A DNA stretch of 64,000 nt, from assembly GCF_004324755.1 (NCBI RefSeq), contig NZ_SDMQ01000006.1, forward strand, positions 115,526 to 179,525. The letters are read 5' to 3'. The notes under the pieces are model-generated. The model made no database searches. It was not told the origin of the DNA and saw only the letters and a program-made list of their open reading frames with translations. Made by a program: the position numbers and the translations under genes. Each line of letters starts with the position of its first letter. Positions within the stretch are counted from its first letter, which is position 1. Below are positions 1 through 8,085 of the stretch, piece by piece. The stretch is from Propioniciclava sinopodophylli. Lineage in GTDB: Bacteria > Actinomycetota > Actinomycetes > Propionibacteriales > Propionibacteriaceae.

Positions 1-209
1 TAGTCGGTGCCGGGGGCCAGGTCGATCGTCCAGTTCCCGTCGGTGCCCGGGGTGAGGGGAAGACGGGTGGGCGCGGGGCGTGCGACATCGCTGGCTGACG
101 CTTCAACCGCTGGGGCGTGCGAACCGTCAGCCAGATCCGTCGCACGGGGGAGGACCGCCTCGACCGTCGTGGCCAGCGGGGCCCAGACCTCCAGGCGCAC
201 GTCAGCCAC
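1..209 (-). CDS. treZ: Malto-oligosyltrehalose trehalohydrolase, N-terminal part
   Basis: Only the first 69 codons are inside the window; the gene runs off the left edge. The GTG start lies in an 8-base overlap with the end of treY. The peptide begins V-A-D-V-R-L-E-V-W-A-P-L-A, which matches the start of the N-terminal beta-sandwich domain of TreZ enzymes, followed by a stretch ending TDGNWTIDLAPGTDY. TreZ hydrolyses the maltooligosyl-trehalose made by TreY and releases trehalose in the cytoplasm. The overlap with treY points to translational coupling. The identification rests on this short match plus the neighbour; the catalytic GH13 domain is outside the window. Confidence 0.8.
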   Translation of the reverse strand, partial: MADVRLEVWAPLATTVEAVLPRATDLADGSHAPAVEASASDVARPAPTRLPLTPGTDGNWTIDLAPGTD

Positions 210-2937
210 GGGGCTCCTCCTCGTTGGCGGCCGGGCGGTCGAAGAAGCGCTTGGTGAGCCACGTCAGCAGCCCGGTGCTCTCGGCCTCGGTCTCGTCAGC
301 TGGTCGGGTCCCTGAGTCCGAAGGGCCCTTCGACCAGCTCAGGGAGCCGGCTCCGGGCTCGGCGCGGAAGATCGGCCGTCCGTCCTCGAGCGTGTCGGAC
401 AGCGACTCGGCCTGCGCGCGCGCCTCGGACGAGTCGGGCCCGTCCACCTTCTCCAGCACGGCGACCGGGTAGCGCCCGAGCACCTCGGCGATCAGGACGT
501 TGCCGCCGTCGTGCTCGGTGTTGGTCAGCACGTTGAGCCAGCGTCCCTCGGGCAGGAGGACCGAGTGGGCGGTGAAGCCCTCCGCGCGGGTGAGGTCGCG
601 GTGCAGGCGGGACGCCACGGTGACGACCTGAGGGTTGTCGCCGCGCGCGAAGCACAGCGCGTGCCCGGTGCTGCTCGGCAGGGGACGGTAGGCGGCCTCG
701 GGGCCGACGAAGGCGTCCGGACGCCGCTTACGCAGCCGCAGCACCTCGCGGGTGACGTGGAACTTCTCCTCCGCCAGCGTGAGCGGGGAGCGGCGGTCGA
801 GGTAGCTCGCGACGTCGGCCAGACCGACGAAGTCGGCGGCCGCGCGGTTGTCTGGGTCGACCAGGTAGTTCTGCAGCGTCTCGCACGACTGGTAGACGTC
901 GGCCACGCCCAGGCAAGTCAGCTGGATGGCCTTGCGCGACAGGATCGAGACGCGCACGGCGTCGGCGGTGAACTCGTACCAGTCGGTGAAGGCGCCCATC
1001 AGGTCGCCGTCGTCGTAGACGCGGCGGATGAACGCGAGGAGGCGCTCCTCGCCGTCGGCGTCCTGCGCCGTCCAGGACGTCCAGATCTTCTGCTCGCGGG
1101 CGGCCTTGAGCATGTACTGCTCGATGCGCTCGCGCTCGATCGGGCCGTCGGGCGTCCACGTGCCGGCGAGGATCTGCCAGAACAGGTTCTCGGTGTGGCC
1201 CTCCAGCCCCTCGGCGTAGGGGTGCAGCTTGGTGACGAGCGCGCGCCACTCGGGGGCGTACTGGGCGATGACGCCGATGCGGCTGCGGACGTCCTCGGAC
1301 CGCTTGGTGTCGTGGGTAGTGCCGCACGTCATCGTCGCCGGCCAGTCGGACGCCATCGCCGAGCACCAGCGGTGGAACTCGTCGGGGTTGAGGCTCCAGG
1401 TGCCGGGGGAGCCGCCGACCTCGTTGAGGGCGACCAGTTGCGTCCAGCGGTAGTAGGCGGTGTCCTCGACGCCCTTGGCGGTGACGGCGCCGCACACCTG
1501 CTGGAAGCGCACGATCAGTTCGTCGCGCTGGGCCCGCTGTGCGCGTCCCTCGCTGCCGACCTCACGGCCCAGGACGAGGTCGACGACGACCTCCATGGTG
1601 TCGTGCAGTTCGGCGTCCAGCTTCTCGTTTGCCCGCTCGGCGGCGTGGCGGACGAGCTCGACCGACTCCGCGGGGGCCGTCTCGCCGGGCACGACGTAGG
1701 CGCGATAGCGGTCGAAGGCGATGACGAGCTCGGTCAGGCAGGCGCGGATCCACCCGAAGGTGTGGTCGCGCAGCATGATGTCGTCGCGGCAGATCACGTG
1801 GGCGAGCGTGGCGATGCGGTGCACCTCGGCGAGCAGGCTCGTGGTGACGATCTCGCGCTTGGCGGCGTCGATCACCTCCGGCAGCGTGCCCGGGATGTCG
1901 CCGGTGATCAGGTGCGCGACCGTGCCCAGGTCGCCGTAGCCGTTCGGGTCGCACTGCAGTGCCGAGATGCGCCAGCTCGTGTCGTAACCCGTGGTGCCGG
2001 CGACGGGCCAGTCGTCGGGCATCTGCTCGTCGCCCTCGAGGATCTTCTCGGCGGCGATCCAGGCGCCGCCGGTGGCCCGGGACAGGCGGCGCATGTAGCC
2101 GCGCGGGTCGGCCAGGCCGTCGGGGTGGTCAATGCGGAAGGCGTCGATGTGGCCCGCGTGGAAGAGGTCCAGCAGCAGGGCGTGGGTGGCGTCGAAGACG
2201 TCGTCGTCCTCGACGCGGACGGCCACGAGGGTGTCCACGTCGAAGAAGCGGCGGAAGTTCAGTTCCTCGGCGGCGACCTTCCAGTAGGCCAGCCGGTAGT
2301 ACTGCTCCTTCACGCACAGGTGCATCGGCAGGTGCTCAGTGCCGGCGCGCACGGGGAACACGTGGTCGTAGTAGACGAGGACGGCCTGCTCGCCCTCCTC
2401 CTCCTGACCCGGGATGACGCGGCGCTCGAGCGTGATCTCACCATCGGCCAGCACGGTGCCGATGCGGGCGCCCAGTACCGGCATGAGGATGCCGTCGCCG
2501 TCGTCCGCGCCGTCGAACCAGGCGGCGTAGGGGGAGGACGGGCCGTCCTTGAGCACCGACCACAGGGCCCTGTTGTGGTGGAGCGGGGTCGGGACGCCCA
2601 TGTGGTTGGGTACCACGTCGACGATGATGCCCATGTCCCGGGCGTGGGCCGCGGTGGCGAGGCGCTCGAAGCCCTCGCGCCCGCCCATCTCGGCGCTGAT
2701 GCGGGAGTGGTCGACCACGTCGTAGCCGTGCGTGCTGCCGGGCGCCGCTTGCAGGATCGGGCTCAGGTACAGGTCGGTGACGCCGAGCCCCTCGAGGTAG
2801 TCGAGCTGCGCGGCCGCGTCGTCGAAGCTGAGGTCGGGCCCCAACTGCAGGCGGTACGTGGACACCGGCGTGCGGCGTCCGCTCGAGGGCAGGTGCGGGC
2901 GGGGGGACGCCACGCTCGCTGCAGTCGTCTGGCTCAC
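202..2937 (-). CDS. treY: Malto-oligosyltrehalose synthase
   Basis: A GH13 enzyme that converts the reducing-end linkage of maltodextrins to an alpha,alpha-1,1 bond, the first step of the TreY-TreZ trehalose route. GH13 landmarks are visible in order: STYRLQLG at the N-terminus, DVVPNHMG, DAFRIDHPDGL with the nucleophile Asp, WIAAEKILEGDE with the acid/base Glu, and TTHDTKRSED. The GTG at 2937 is preferred because AAGGACAG precedes it; the frame could extend to 3021. At 911 residues it is longer than typical family members because of a C-terminal tail of about 60 residues. That tail contains LSWSKGPSDSG, which is encoded by a dispersed palindromic repeat, so the tail may be a recent, non-catalytic extension. 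Confidence 0.93.
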   Translation of the reverse strand: MSQTTAASVASPRPHLPSSGRRTPVSTYRLQLGPDLSFDDAAAQLDYLEGLGVTDLYLSPILQAAPGSTHGYDVVDHSRISAEMGGREGFERLATAAHARDMGIIVDVVPNHMGVPTPLHHNRALWSVLKDGPSSPYAAWFDGADDGDGILMPVLGARIGTVLADGEITLERRVIPGQEEEGEQAVLVYYDHVFPVRAGTEHLPMHLCVKEQYYRLAYWKVAAEELNFRRFFDVDTLVAVRVEDDDVFDATHALLLDLFHAGHIDAFRIDHPDGLADPRGYMRRLSRATGGAWIAAEKILEGDEQMPDDWPVAGTTGYDTSWRISALQCDPNGYGDLGTVAHLITGDIPGTLPEVIDAAKREIVTTSLLAEVHRIATLAHVICRDDIMLRDHTFGWIRACLTELVIAFDRYRAYVVPGETAPAESVELVRHAAERANEKLDAELHDTMEVVVDLVLGREVGSEGRAQRAQRDELIVRFQQVCGAVTAKGVEDTAYYRWTQLVALNEVGGSPGTWSLNPDEFHRWCSAMASDWPATMTCGTTHDTKRSEDVRSRIGVIAQYAPEWRALVTKLHPYAEGLEGHTENLFWQILAGTWTPDGPIERERIEQYMLKAAREQKIWTSWTAQDADGEERLLAFIRRVYDDGDLMGAFTDWYEFTADAVRVSILSRKAIQLTCLGVADVYQSCETLQNYLVDPDNRAAADFVGLADVASYLDRRSPLTLAEEKFHVTREVLRLRKRRPDAFVGPEAAYRPLPSSTGHALCFARGDNPQVVTVASRLHRDLTRAEGFTAHSVLLPEGRWLNVLTNTEHDGGNVLIAEVLGRYPVAVLEKVDGPDSSEARAQAESLSDTLEDGRPIFRAEPGAGSLSWSKGPSDSGTRPADETEAESTGLLTWLTKRFFDRPAANEEEPRG
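305..349. repeat. Palindromic repeat inside the treY 3' end
   Basis: Two arms, CCCTGAG at 310-316 and CTCAGGG at 338-344, flank an inner GAAGGGCCCTTC palindrome. The CTTCGACxxGCTCAGGGA core is a repeat I recognise from many actinobacterial genomes. In the reading frame it encodes the SWSKGPSDSG peptide in the treY tail. A half-copy (cctgtcgaaacc) lies in the fatty-acyl reductase gene near 58050. Confidence 0.6.
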
Positions 2938-3186
2938 GGGAGCTGTCCTTGTCTCGGGTGCAGTGGCAGCCAACAACCTACCGGACCCGCCGAAAGCCTT
3001 GGTGTTGTCTGCCGACAGCACCTCCGTCCGGATGGCTGAGCGTGGCGAAGCACGCTGCGTGCGCGCCGTCGAGTGCTGCGGTCGTTGCGTTCACCGGGTC
3101 ACCCCCGCCAGGGGTCCCACGATTGAACGCGCTTGTCGTGGGGCGTCCGGTCGCGGCGTAGGGTGCGCTTGGCGGAGGGAGCGCGC

Positions 3187-4128
3187 GTGTTGGACATCCT
3201 GGTGATCACCGCGCCCCTGTACCTGCTGATCCTGCTGGGCTACGCGCTGACGCGCGGCGGTCTCTTCACCCGGGAGGGCATCAACGCACTCGGCACCTTC
3301 GTGATGTACGTGGCCATGCCGGCGCTGATCTTCCTGTCGACGTCGTCGCGCAGGATCAGCGAGGTCGCGCACCCCACCTACCTGCTCGGCTTCGCGGTGA
3401 CCTCGCTCGTGGCGCTGCTCGCGGGCTATGTGTGGTCGCGCAAGGTCGGGCGGACGCCCCGGGCGGCGGCCGCGTTCGACGCGATGGGCTCGGGCGGGGC
3501 CAACTCGGGCTTCGTCGGGTTCCCGGTGCTGCTGATGGTGCTGCCCAGCGTGGCCGGGGGCGTGTTCGGCATGAACGTCCTGGTCGAGACCCTGGTGACC
3601 GTGCCGCTGTGCTTCTTCTTGGCCGAGCGCGGCAACGCCCGGACAGGGCTGTGGGCGAGCATCCGACCGGCGCTCATCGCCATGGTGCGCGTGCCGGTGC
3701 TGCTGGCCGTCGTCTCTGGGTTGGCCGTTTCCGCGTCCGGGCTGGTGCTGCCCGGGGTCATCCGCGAGTCGTTCGACCTGCTCGGGCGCGTGAGCACCGG
3801 CCTGGCCTTGTTCTCCGTCGGCGGCATGCTCGTAGGGCTGTCACTGCGCGGACGCGTGGGGCGCGTCGTCGCGGTGTCGACGGCGAAGCTGCTGGTCATG
3901 CCCGGGTTGGCGGTTGGCGTGGCCTTCGGGTTGCGGGCTCTGGGCCTGCCGCCGCTGGAGGGCGAGTTGTTCGCCGCCCTGGTGTTGAGCGCCGCCATGC
4001 CGACGTGGACGTCGCTCCCGGTCTTCGCTGCCAGGTACGGCGAGACGGACGTCCCGCCGGCCGTCCTGCTGGTGACCACCGCGCTGTCGTTCCTGACCCT
4101 GTCGGGCCTGTTGGCGGTGCTCACCTGA
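3187..4128 (+). CDS. AEC family transporter (auxin efflux carrier type)
   Basis: A 313-residue, very hydrophobic protein with about ten predicted transmembrane segments arranged in two halves. The N-terminal half has LLGYALTRGGLFTREGINALGTFVMYVAMPALIF, and GANSGFVGFPVL is the AEC hallmark loop; LVLSAAMPTWTSLPVFA is the equivalent in the second half. The GTG at 3187 follows GGAGGGA at a good distance, so I prefer it to the upstream in-frame start at 3133. AEC proteins export or import organic acids and similar anions; the substrate cannot be read from the sequence. It is divergent from treY and monocistronic. Confidence 0.85.
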   Translation: MLDILVITAPLYLLILLGYALTRGGLFTREGINALGTFVMYVAMPALIFLSTSSRRISEVAHPTYLLGFAVTSLVALLAGYVWSRKVGRTPRAAAAFDAMGSGGANSGFVGFPVLLMVLPSVAGGVFGMNVLVETLVTVPLCFFLAERGNARTGLWASIRPALIAMVRVPVLLAVVSGLAVSASGLVLPGVIRESFDLLGRVSTGLALFSVGGMLVGLSLRGRVGRVVAVSTAKLLVMPGLAVGVAFGLRALGLPPLEGELFAALVLSAAMPTWTSLPVFAARYGETDVPPAVLLVTTALSFLTLSGLLAVLT

Positions 4129-4191
4129 GGCCTGCGCGTGGCGTCCATCCGGTGTTGGTGTGGGGGTCGTCGGGCGTTCACATCCACGAGG

Positions 4192-4223
4192 TTGTCCACA
4201 GACCTGTCCACCGCTGTGGATGA
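4192..4223. promoter_or_regulatory. Cluster of DnaA-box-like sequences
   Basis: TTGTCCACA at 4192-4200 is the actinobacterial form of the DnaA box. CTGTCCACC follows at 4204-4212, and an inverted near-match TGTGGATGA at 4215-4223. No dnaA, dnaN or other origin gene is near, so this is not supported as an origin; it could be a DnaA-binding regulatory or titration site. The rest of 4129-4380 shows no gene. Confidence 0.35.
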
Positions 4224-4380
4224 TGTGGAAACCATCACCCCTAGTCACGCGCCGCAACTGTGGAGGTGGTTGATGAGTCAAGGTGGCCAGAACATGAACC
4301 CCTGTCTCGCCCGGGGCCCCGGGTTCGTGCGCCGAGAGCCCCGATTTTGTCCGCCGACAGCAGCGCCGCCGATCCCGAAT

Positions 4381-4409
4381 ATGACCTGTCGGCGGCCCCG
4401 TGCTAAGGT
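4381..4409 (+). promoter_or_regulatory. Putative tRNA-Leu promoter
   Basis: ATGACC (4381-4386), a 17-base spacer and TAAGGT (4404-4409) form a plausible housekeeping promoter ending about 28 bases before the mature tRNA. Confidence 0.5.
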
Positions 4410-4437
4410 ACTCAGGCTGTCCCCGCGAGGGGGCGAC

Positions 4438-4520
4438 GCGCGAGTGGCGGAATGGCAGACGCGCACGGTTCAGGTCCGTGTGTCCGAAAGGACGTGGAGG
4501 TTCAACTCCTCTCTCGCGCA
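4438..4520 (+). tRNA. tRNA-Leu (anticodon CAG)
   Basis: The acceptor stem GCGCGAG (4438-4444) pairs with CTCGCGC (4513-4519), with A as discriminator base. A D-arm (TGGCGGAATGGCAGAC), an anticodon arm with CAG between GGTT and GTCC, a long variable arm (TGTCCGAAAGGACGT) and a T-arm (GGAGGTTCAACTCCT) are all visible. The long variable arm is class II, as expected for Leu. CCA is not encoded. Confidence 0.95.
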
Positions 4521-4553
4521 CAAAAAGCGCCTCTGACAAGGGCAAATAGGACG

Positions 4554-4586
4554 AAAAGGCGGGAGGCGAAAACCTCTCGCCTTTCC
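4554..4586 (+). terminator. Rho-independent terminator after the tRNA
   Basis: An 11-base-pair stem (AAGGCGGGAGG with CCTCTCGCCTT, one G-U pair) closes a CGAAAA loop and is followed by a short T-run, about 35 bases after the tRNA. Confidence 0.75.
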
Positions 4587-4668
4587 TATGTCCCAATGTT
4601 GTGACGAGCAGTTGACAAGGGAGAACACGTTGTCGGCGTGACCGGCGCACTCCCTGGTGGTGGGTTCA

Positions 4669-4721
4669 TTCCCCACGCGTGGGGCGAGTTCCCTACGCAT
4701 TCCCCACGGGTTCCCCATGGG
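4669..4721. repeat. 11-base phased repeats with a 14-base palindrome
   Basis: CCCCACGCGTGGGG (4671-4684) is a perfect palindrome. TTCCCTACGCA, TTCCCCACGGG and TTCCCCATGGG follow head to tail at 4689, 4700 and 4711, exactly one helical turn apart; a fourth copy sits at 4669. This lies in the gene-free stretch before an IS110 relic. Its role is unknown; a regulatory site or part of the element's non-coding end are possible. Confidence 0.45.
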
Positions 4722-4763
4722 TCGGAAGGGTTCACCACCCGCTGCAAGCGGATCACGGTCCGA

Positions 4764-4934
4764 AGCGGCCACCAGCGCGCCCTCGCCGCCGTGTGGCGCA
4801 TCCTGACCACCGCCCAGCCCCACACCGAATTCGGCGGAGACCACTACGCCAAACGCCGTCCCCGCGCCGGGATCCGCAACCCCCTCCAGCAAATCCGCAC
4901 CGCTGGCGTCACCGTCCCCTCACCGCCAAGGTGA
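4764..4934 (+). pseudogene. IS110/IS1111-type transposase, C-terminal relic
   Basis: The frame encodes HQRALAAVWRILTT followed by GGDHYAKR and a terminal LQQIRTAGVTV segment. This is the usual C-terminal end of IS110-group transposases (H-x-x-x-x-AVWHILTT, then GGDYY-x-R, then L-x-x-LGY-x-V). The N-terminal DEDD catalytic domain and the Ser-containing domain are missing. It is a 55-residue relic with no promoter of its own. The stretch from 4935 to 5026 holds nothing else I can identify. Confidence 0.6.
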
Positions 4935-5026
4935 GCAGTGCGGGCAGCCGTGGACACACGGTGCCGTGACTGGGTGGTGCGGTGCGGTCTTCTAGAAGCG
5001 CGTGCGCCTCGTGGGATCATGCGGCC

Positions 5027-5524
5027 ATGACTGGTCCGGACAGCGCCGCCGTGTATCGCGCTGACTTTGAGGTGCAGGTGGCCGCCTTCGTCGACGAGCA
5101 CCGCCAGATGTTGCTCGCGTCCCTGGACGGGCTCAGAGAGGAGGAGGCCCGGGCCAGGCTGGTGCCTTCCAAGACGACGCTCCTCGGACTCGTCAAGCAT
5201 GCGGTGTTCGTGGAGCGCGTGTGGTTCGGGGAGGCGGTCACGGGGCAGTCGCGCGCCGAGTTGGGGATTGCGGCGTCGCCGGACGAGTCCTTCGATCTGG
5301 CGGCGGAGGACACCATCGAATCCGTCCGGGCCAGCTACCGCGACGCCATCGCCTTGTCGCGCACTGCGTCGGCTGGGCTGTCCGGGGATGTCGTCTTCTC
5401 CGGAAACCGGCGGGGCAGTCTCACGCTTCGCTGGGTCCTCCTCCACGTCTTGCGTGAGCTGGCCCAGCATTGCGGACACGCGGACATCTTGCGCGAGCAG
5501 CTGCTGGCCCGCCGCAACCAGTGA
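5027..5524 (+). CDS. DinB-like protein (DUF664 type)
   Basis: A 165-residue protein with the four-helix DinB/YfiT layout: an early helix with FVDEHRQMLLASLDGL, then LLGLVKHAVFVERVWFGEAV, where the His and the following WF belong to the metal-site helix, and a late helix LRWVLLHVLRELAQHCGHADILREQL with two further His residues. Such proteins bind a metal through three His and often act as thiol-dependent transferases; the substrate here is unknown. The ATG at 5027 is chosen over the upstream in-frame start because the sequence before it is not conserved-looking. It is monocistronic and converges with the HAD gene. Confidence 0.75.
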   Translation: MTGPDSAAVYRADFEVQVAAFVDEHRQMLLASLDGLREEEARARLVPSKTTLLGLVKHAVFVERVWFGEAVTGQSRAELGIAASPDESFDLAAEDTIESVRASYRDAIALSRTASAGLSGDVVFSGNRRGSLTLRWVLLHVLRELAQHCGHADILREQLLARRNQ

Positions 5525-5565
5525 GGCGGGTCGCCGGGCCGGCGGGCCTCACTGGTCGAGCGCTA

Positions 5566-6438
5566 TCAGGCGCCTGCCCGCGTCGCCGCACGCCAGACGG
5601 CGTCCGGGACGAGTTGGTCGAAGGTGTCGATGATGTGGTCGGGACGCTGCTCGGGCGGGGCGGCCTCCGCTTCTTCGGGCGTGCTGTCGCCGGTCAGCAC
5701 CAGCACGGATGCCATGCCGGCGGCCCGGCCCATCGCCACGTCCGTGGCCAGGCGGTCTCCCACCATGAGGACGTCGGCGGGCTCGACTCCCAAGCCGGCC
5801 ACCGCCTCTGCGACCATGATCGCCCCCGGCTTGCCCAGGTTCACTGAGCAGCGGACGCCGGTGCACGCCTCGATGGCGGCCGTGATCGCGGCGCAGTCCG
5901 GCTCGCCGCGTCCGCCGGGGAAGGGGCAGTAGCGGTCGGGGTTGGTCTGGACGAGGATCGCCCGCTTGTGGAACCACAGGGCGTCGAACGCGATCTGCAG
6001 CTTCCGGTAGTCGAACGTGCGGTCGTAGGACGCCACCACGATGTCGATCTCGGCCGGGTCCTCACTCAGGCGGACGCCCGCCTCCCGCAGGGCCCGGATG
6101 AGGGGCTCCTCCGCGATCGGGAACACCACGGCGTCCGGGTGGTGGGAACGCAACCATCGCACGGTGGTGACAACGGTGTTGGCGATGTCGTCCACTGGGG
6201 TGGGCAGGCCGAGGCGTGCGAGTTTGGCTGCGTACTGCTCGGGGTCCTTGGTGGGGTTGTTGGACAGGAACCGCAGGGGGATGCCGCGCTCCCGCAGGAA
6301 CGCGAGGGTTTCCCGCACCCCCGGGAGGACCTCGTCGCCGAGGTAGATCGTGCCGTCCATGTCGAAGACGTAGGCGCCGTACAGGCGTTCGGGACGCATG
6401 GCTGTCGCTTCCTCGATCCGTGCCGCGCTCAGGTCCAC
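5566..6438 (-). CDS. HAD-IIA family phosphatase (NagD-like)
   Basis: A 290-residue HAD hydrolase with motif I in FDMDGTIYLG, motif II in FLSNNPTKD, the class IIA cap region, and motif IV in VLMVGDRLATDVAMGRAAGM. NagD-type enzymes dephosphorylate nucleotides, glycerol phosphate or sugar phosphates. The GTG start overlaps the end of the upstream dehydrogenase gene by 10 bases, so the two are translationally coupled; the ATG at 6399 (MRPERL) is an alternative start. Being last in the glucitol-PTS operon suggests that it removes phosphate from an intermediate or dead-end product of that pathway, which is inference. Confidence 0.85.
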   Translation of the reverse strand: MDLSAARIEEATAMRPERLYGAYVFDMDGTIYLGDEVLPGVRETLAFLRERGIPLRFLSNNPTKDPEQYAAKLARLGLPTPVDDIANTVVTTVRWLRSHHPDAVVFPIAEEPLIRALREAGVRLSEDPAEIDIVVASYDRTFDYRKLQIAFDALWFHKRAILVQTNPDRYCPFPGGRGEPDCAAITAAIEACTGVRCSVNLGKPGAIMVAEAVAGLGVEPADVLMVGDRLATDVAMGRAAGMASVLVLTGDSTPEEAEAAPPEQRPDHIIDTFDQLVPDAVWRAATRAGA

Positions 6439-7775
6439 AGCCCGCCGGGGGCGAAGACCTCGTCGACCAACTCGTCGAACCAGCCGATCTCGCGGGTCAC
6501 GTCGAGGACGGTGTAGCGCGAGCGGTAGTACATCGCCTTGGGGAACGTGTCCTTGAGCTCGGCGAGGGTGAGGCCGATGTCCTCCGGGCGTGTCGGCGTG
6601 CCGGCCGCGGCGAGCATGCGCTGCAGGTCACGCGCCGGCATCAACTGGTCGACGAGGCGGGGACGCAGCGACGGCCAGCCATCGACCAGGGTCTGCACGC
6701 GCGTCCGCAACCCGGCGGCGTCCACGTACTTTTCGCGCGTCTCCCGGACGCCCTTCTCGGCGAGCGGGCCGGTGAGCTTGCTGCGGATGTCGGCCTCGAC
6801 GGCGTCCCAGGTCGGCCAGGCCGCCACCACGGCGTCCACGTCGATCGCCGCGAGGTCTCGGGCCATGAACCGCTCGTAGAACGCCGTCATGGCGAGTGTG
6901 CCGATGGCCACCTTGTAGCCGTGGGAGAGTGGCGGGTCGAGGTCTGCCCCCAGGTGGTCGAGCTCCCAGAGGTGGCTGAAGTAGTGCTCGGCCCCGGACG
7001 CCGGGCGGGTGCCCTTGTAGACCTGCATGGCCAGCCCCGAGAGGAGCAGCCCCTCGACGAGACCCTCGTAGGCGTCCGCGTCGCCGGCGGCGAGGGCGTC
7101 CGGCCGGGAGAGCGCCTCCGCAACCCCTCCCTGCACGAGGTCCCACGCGAGGGGGTCGATCGGGTCGAGGCCGATGGCGTCGGACAGGATCCAGTCGGCT
7201 CCGGCCGGGATCTTGGCCGCGAGGTCGCCGTAACCGGAGGCGACCATGGCCTTGGGAGCGGCGGCGGCGACGTCGAGGTCGAACAGGACGACGGCGGGGG
7301 CGGGACAGGGCATCGTGATCTTGACCCCGCCCTGGCTCATGGGTGCCCCGAACCCGGAGTACCCGTCCATGGATGCCGCCGTACCGACCACCGCGTAGGG
7401 CTGGTCCAGCTCGCCGGAGGCCAGCTTGACGAGGTCGTTCAGGGTGCCGGCACCCACGGCGACCCCGAGCGCGTTGGTCTCCATCAGGCGCTCGCGGATC
7501 GTCTCGCAGTGCTCGTAGGCGGCGTACAGGGTCGGCGTCCCAGGGAAGACGAGGGGCTCGGTCTGGGTGAGGCCCGCCGCCTGAAGGGATGCGGCCACCG
7601 CCTCACCCGCGGCGACCCAGGTGCGCTCGTCAGCGACGATCAACAGCGGCCGGCCCGGCTGGGCGAGGGAGCGGGCGAGGATCTCGCCGGTTCGGGAGAG
7701 GATGGCGCGACCGACCTCGATCACGCGGGTGTCGCTCGCGTGCCGCAGTCCGTCGGCGATGGCTTGGTTGGTCAT
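6429..7775 (-). CDS. sn-Glycerol-1-phosphate dehydrogenase family (AraM/EgsA-like)
   Basis: A 448-residue member of the iron/zinc-dependent dehydrogenase superfamily. Visible motifs are GAGTLNDL (nicotinamide nucleotide binding), TAASMDGYSGFGAPM (metal-ligand Asp), SGAEHYFSHLWE and LSHGYKVAIGTLAM (metal-ligand His residues). Relatives oxidise sn-glycerol-1-phosphate to dihydroxyacetone phosphate with NAD(P). The ATG at 7775 follows GAAGGA; the 46 residues upstream in frame are low-complexity and rejected. It stands where a sorbitol-6-phosphate dehydrogenase is found in classical srl operons, so the imported polyol phosphate may be its substrate. Confidence 0.82.
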   Translation of the reverse strand: MTNQAIADGLRHASDTRVIEVGRAILSRTGEILARSLAQPGRPLLIVADERTWVAAGEAVAASLQAAGLTQTEPLVFPGTPTLYAAYEHCETIRERLMETNALGVAVGAGTLNDLVKLASGELDQPYAVVGTAASMDGYSGFGAPMSQGGVKITMPCPAPAVVLFDLDVAAAAPKAMVASGYGDLAAKIPAGADWILSDAIGLDPIDPLAWDLVQGGVAEALSRPDALAAGDADAYEGLVEGLLLSGLAMQVYKGTRPASGAEHYFSHLWELDHLGADLDPPLSHGYKVAIGTLAMTAFYERFMARDLAAIDVDAVVAAWPTWDAVEADIRSKLTGPLAEKGVRETREKYVDAAGLRTRVQTLVDGWPSLRPRLVDQLMPARDLQRMLAAAGTPTRPEDIGLTLAELKDTFPKAMYYRSRYTVLDVTREIGWFDELVDEVFAPGGLWT

Positions 7776-7827
7776 GGTGCTTCCTTCGGTGGGTGGCGGC
7801 GGGCCGGGTGATCGGTGGGCCGCGTGG

Positions 7828-8085
7828 TCAGGGGGAGGACTGGAGGATGTCGGCGGTGGCCTCGAGGGCCTCGGACTCGTCGAGTCCGTCTGCCCAGATC
7901 GAGACCCGGTCACCGTGGCGCAGGCCCAGGGCGAGCACGTCCACGACGTTGCGCAGGCTCGCGCTCCGGCCCCCGGTGCGGAGGAACAGGCTGCTGTCGA
8001 AGTGGGCGGCCTGTTCGGCGAGGTCGTGGGCCACGAGGGCGTGGACGCCCAGTTCGTGACCCACGACCACCTCGCGGTGGATCAC
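7828..8085 (-). CDS. Divergent HPr-like PTS phosphocarrier
   Basis: An 85-residue protein of HPr length and fold: GVHALVAHDLAEQAA carries the phospho-accepting His15 position, then GGRSASLRNVVDVLALGLRHGDRVSIWADG and the C-terminal helix DESEALEATADIL. Compared with standard HPr, the Arg-Pro after the active-site His (H-A-R-P-A) is replaced by Leu-Val, and the regulatory Ser46 position is Asn. It may therefore escape HPr-kinase control and serve only this operon. Its GTG start overlaps the stop of the EIIA gene (GTGA). Confidence 0.75.
   Translation of the reverse strand: MIHREVVVGHELGVHALVAHDLAEQAAHFDSSLFLRTGGRSASLRNVVDVLALGLRHGDRVSIWADGLDESEALEATADILQSSP

Noticed and set aside
511..3039. 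842-codon plus-strand frame opposite treY
   Set aside because: Antisense of a clear GH13 gene; the composition follows the GC-rich third positions of treY and the translation is Val/Gly/Asp/Arg low complexity.
4192..4223. Replication origin
   Set aside because: No dnaA, dnaN, recF, gyrB or rpmH nearby and too few boxes; kept only as a DnaA-box-like cluster.
4301..4325. CCCGGGGCCCCGGG palindrome
   Set aside because: Perfect but pure G/C; in DNA this GC-rich such runs arise easily and nothing around it supports a function.
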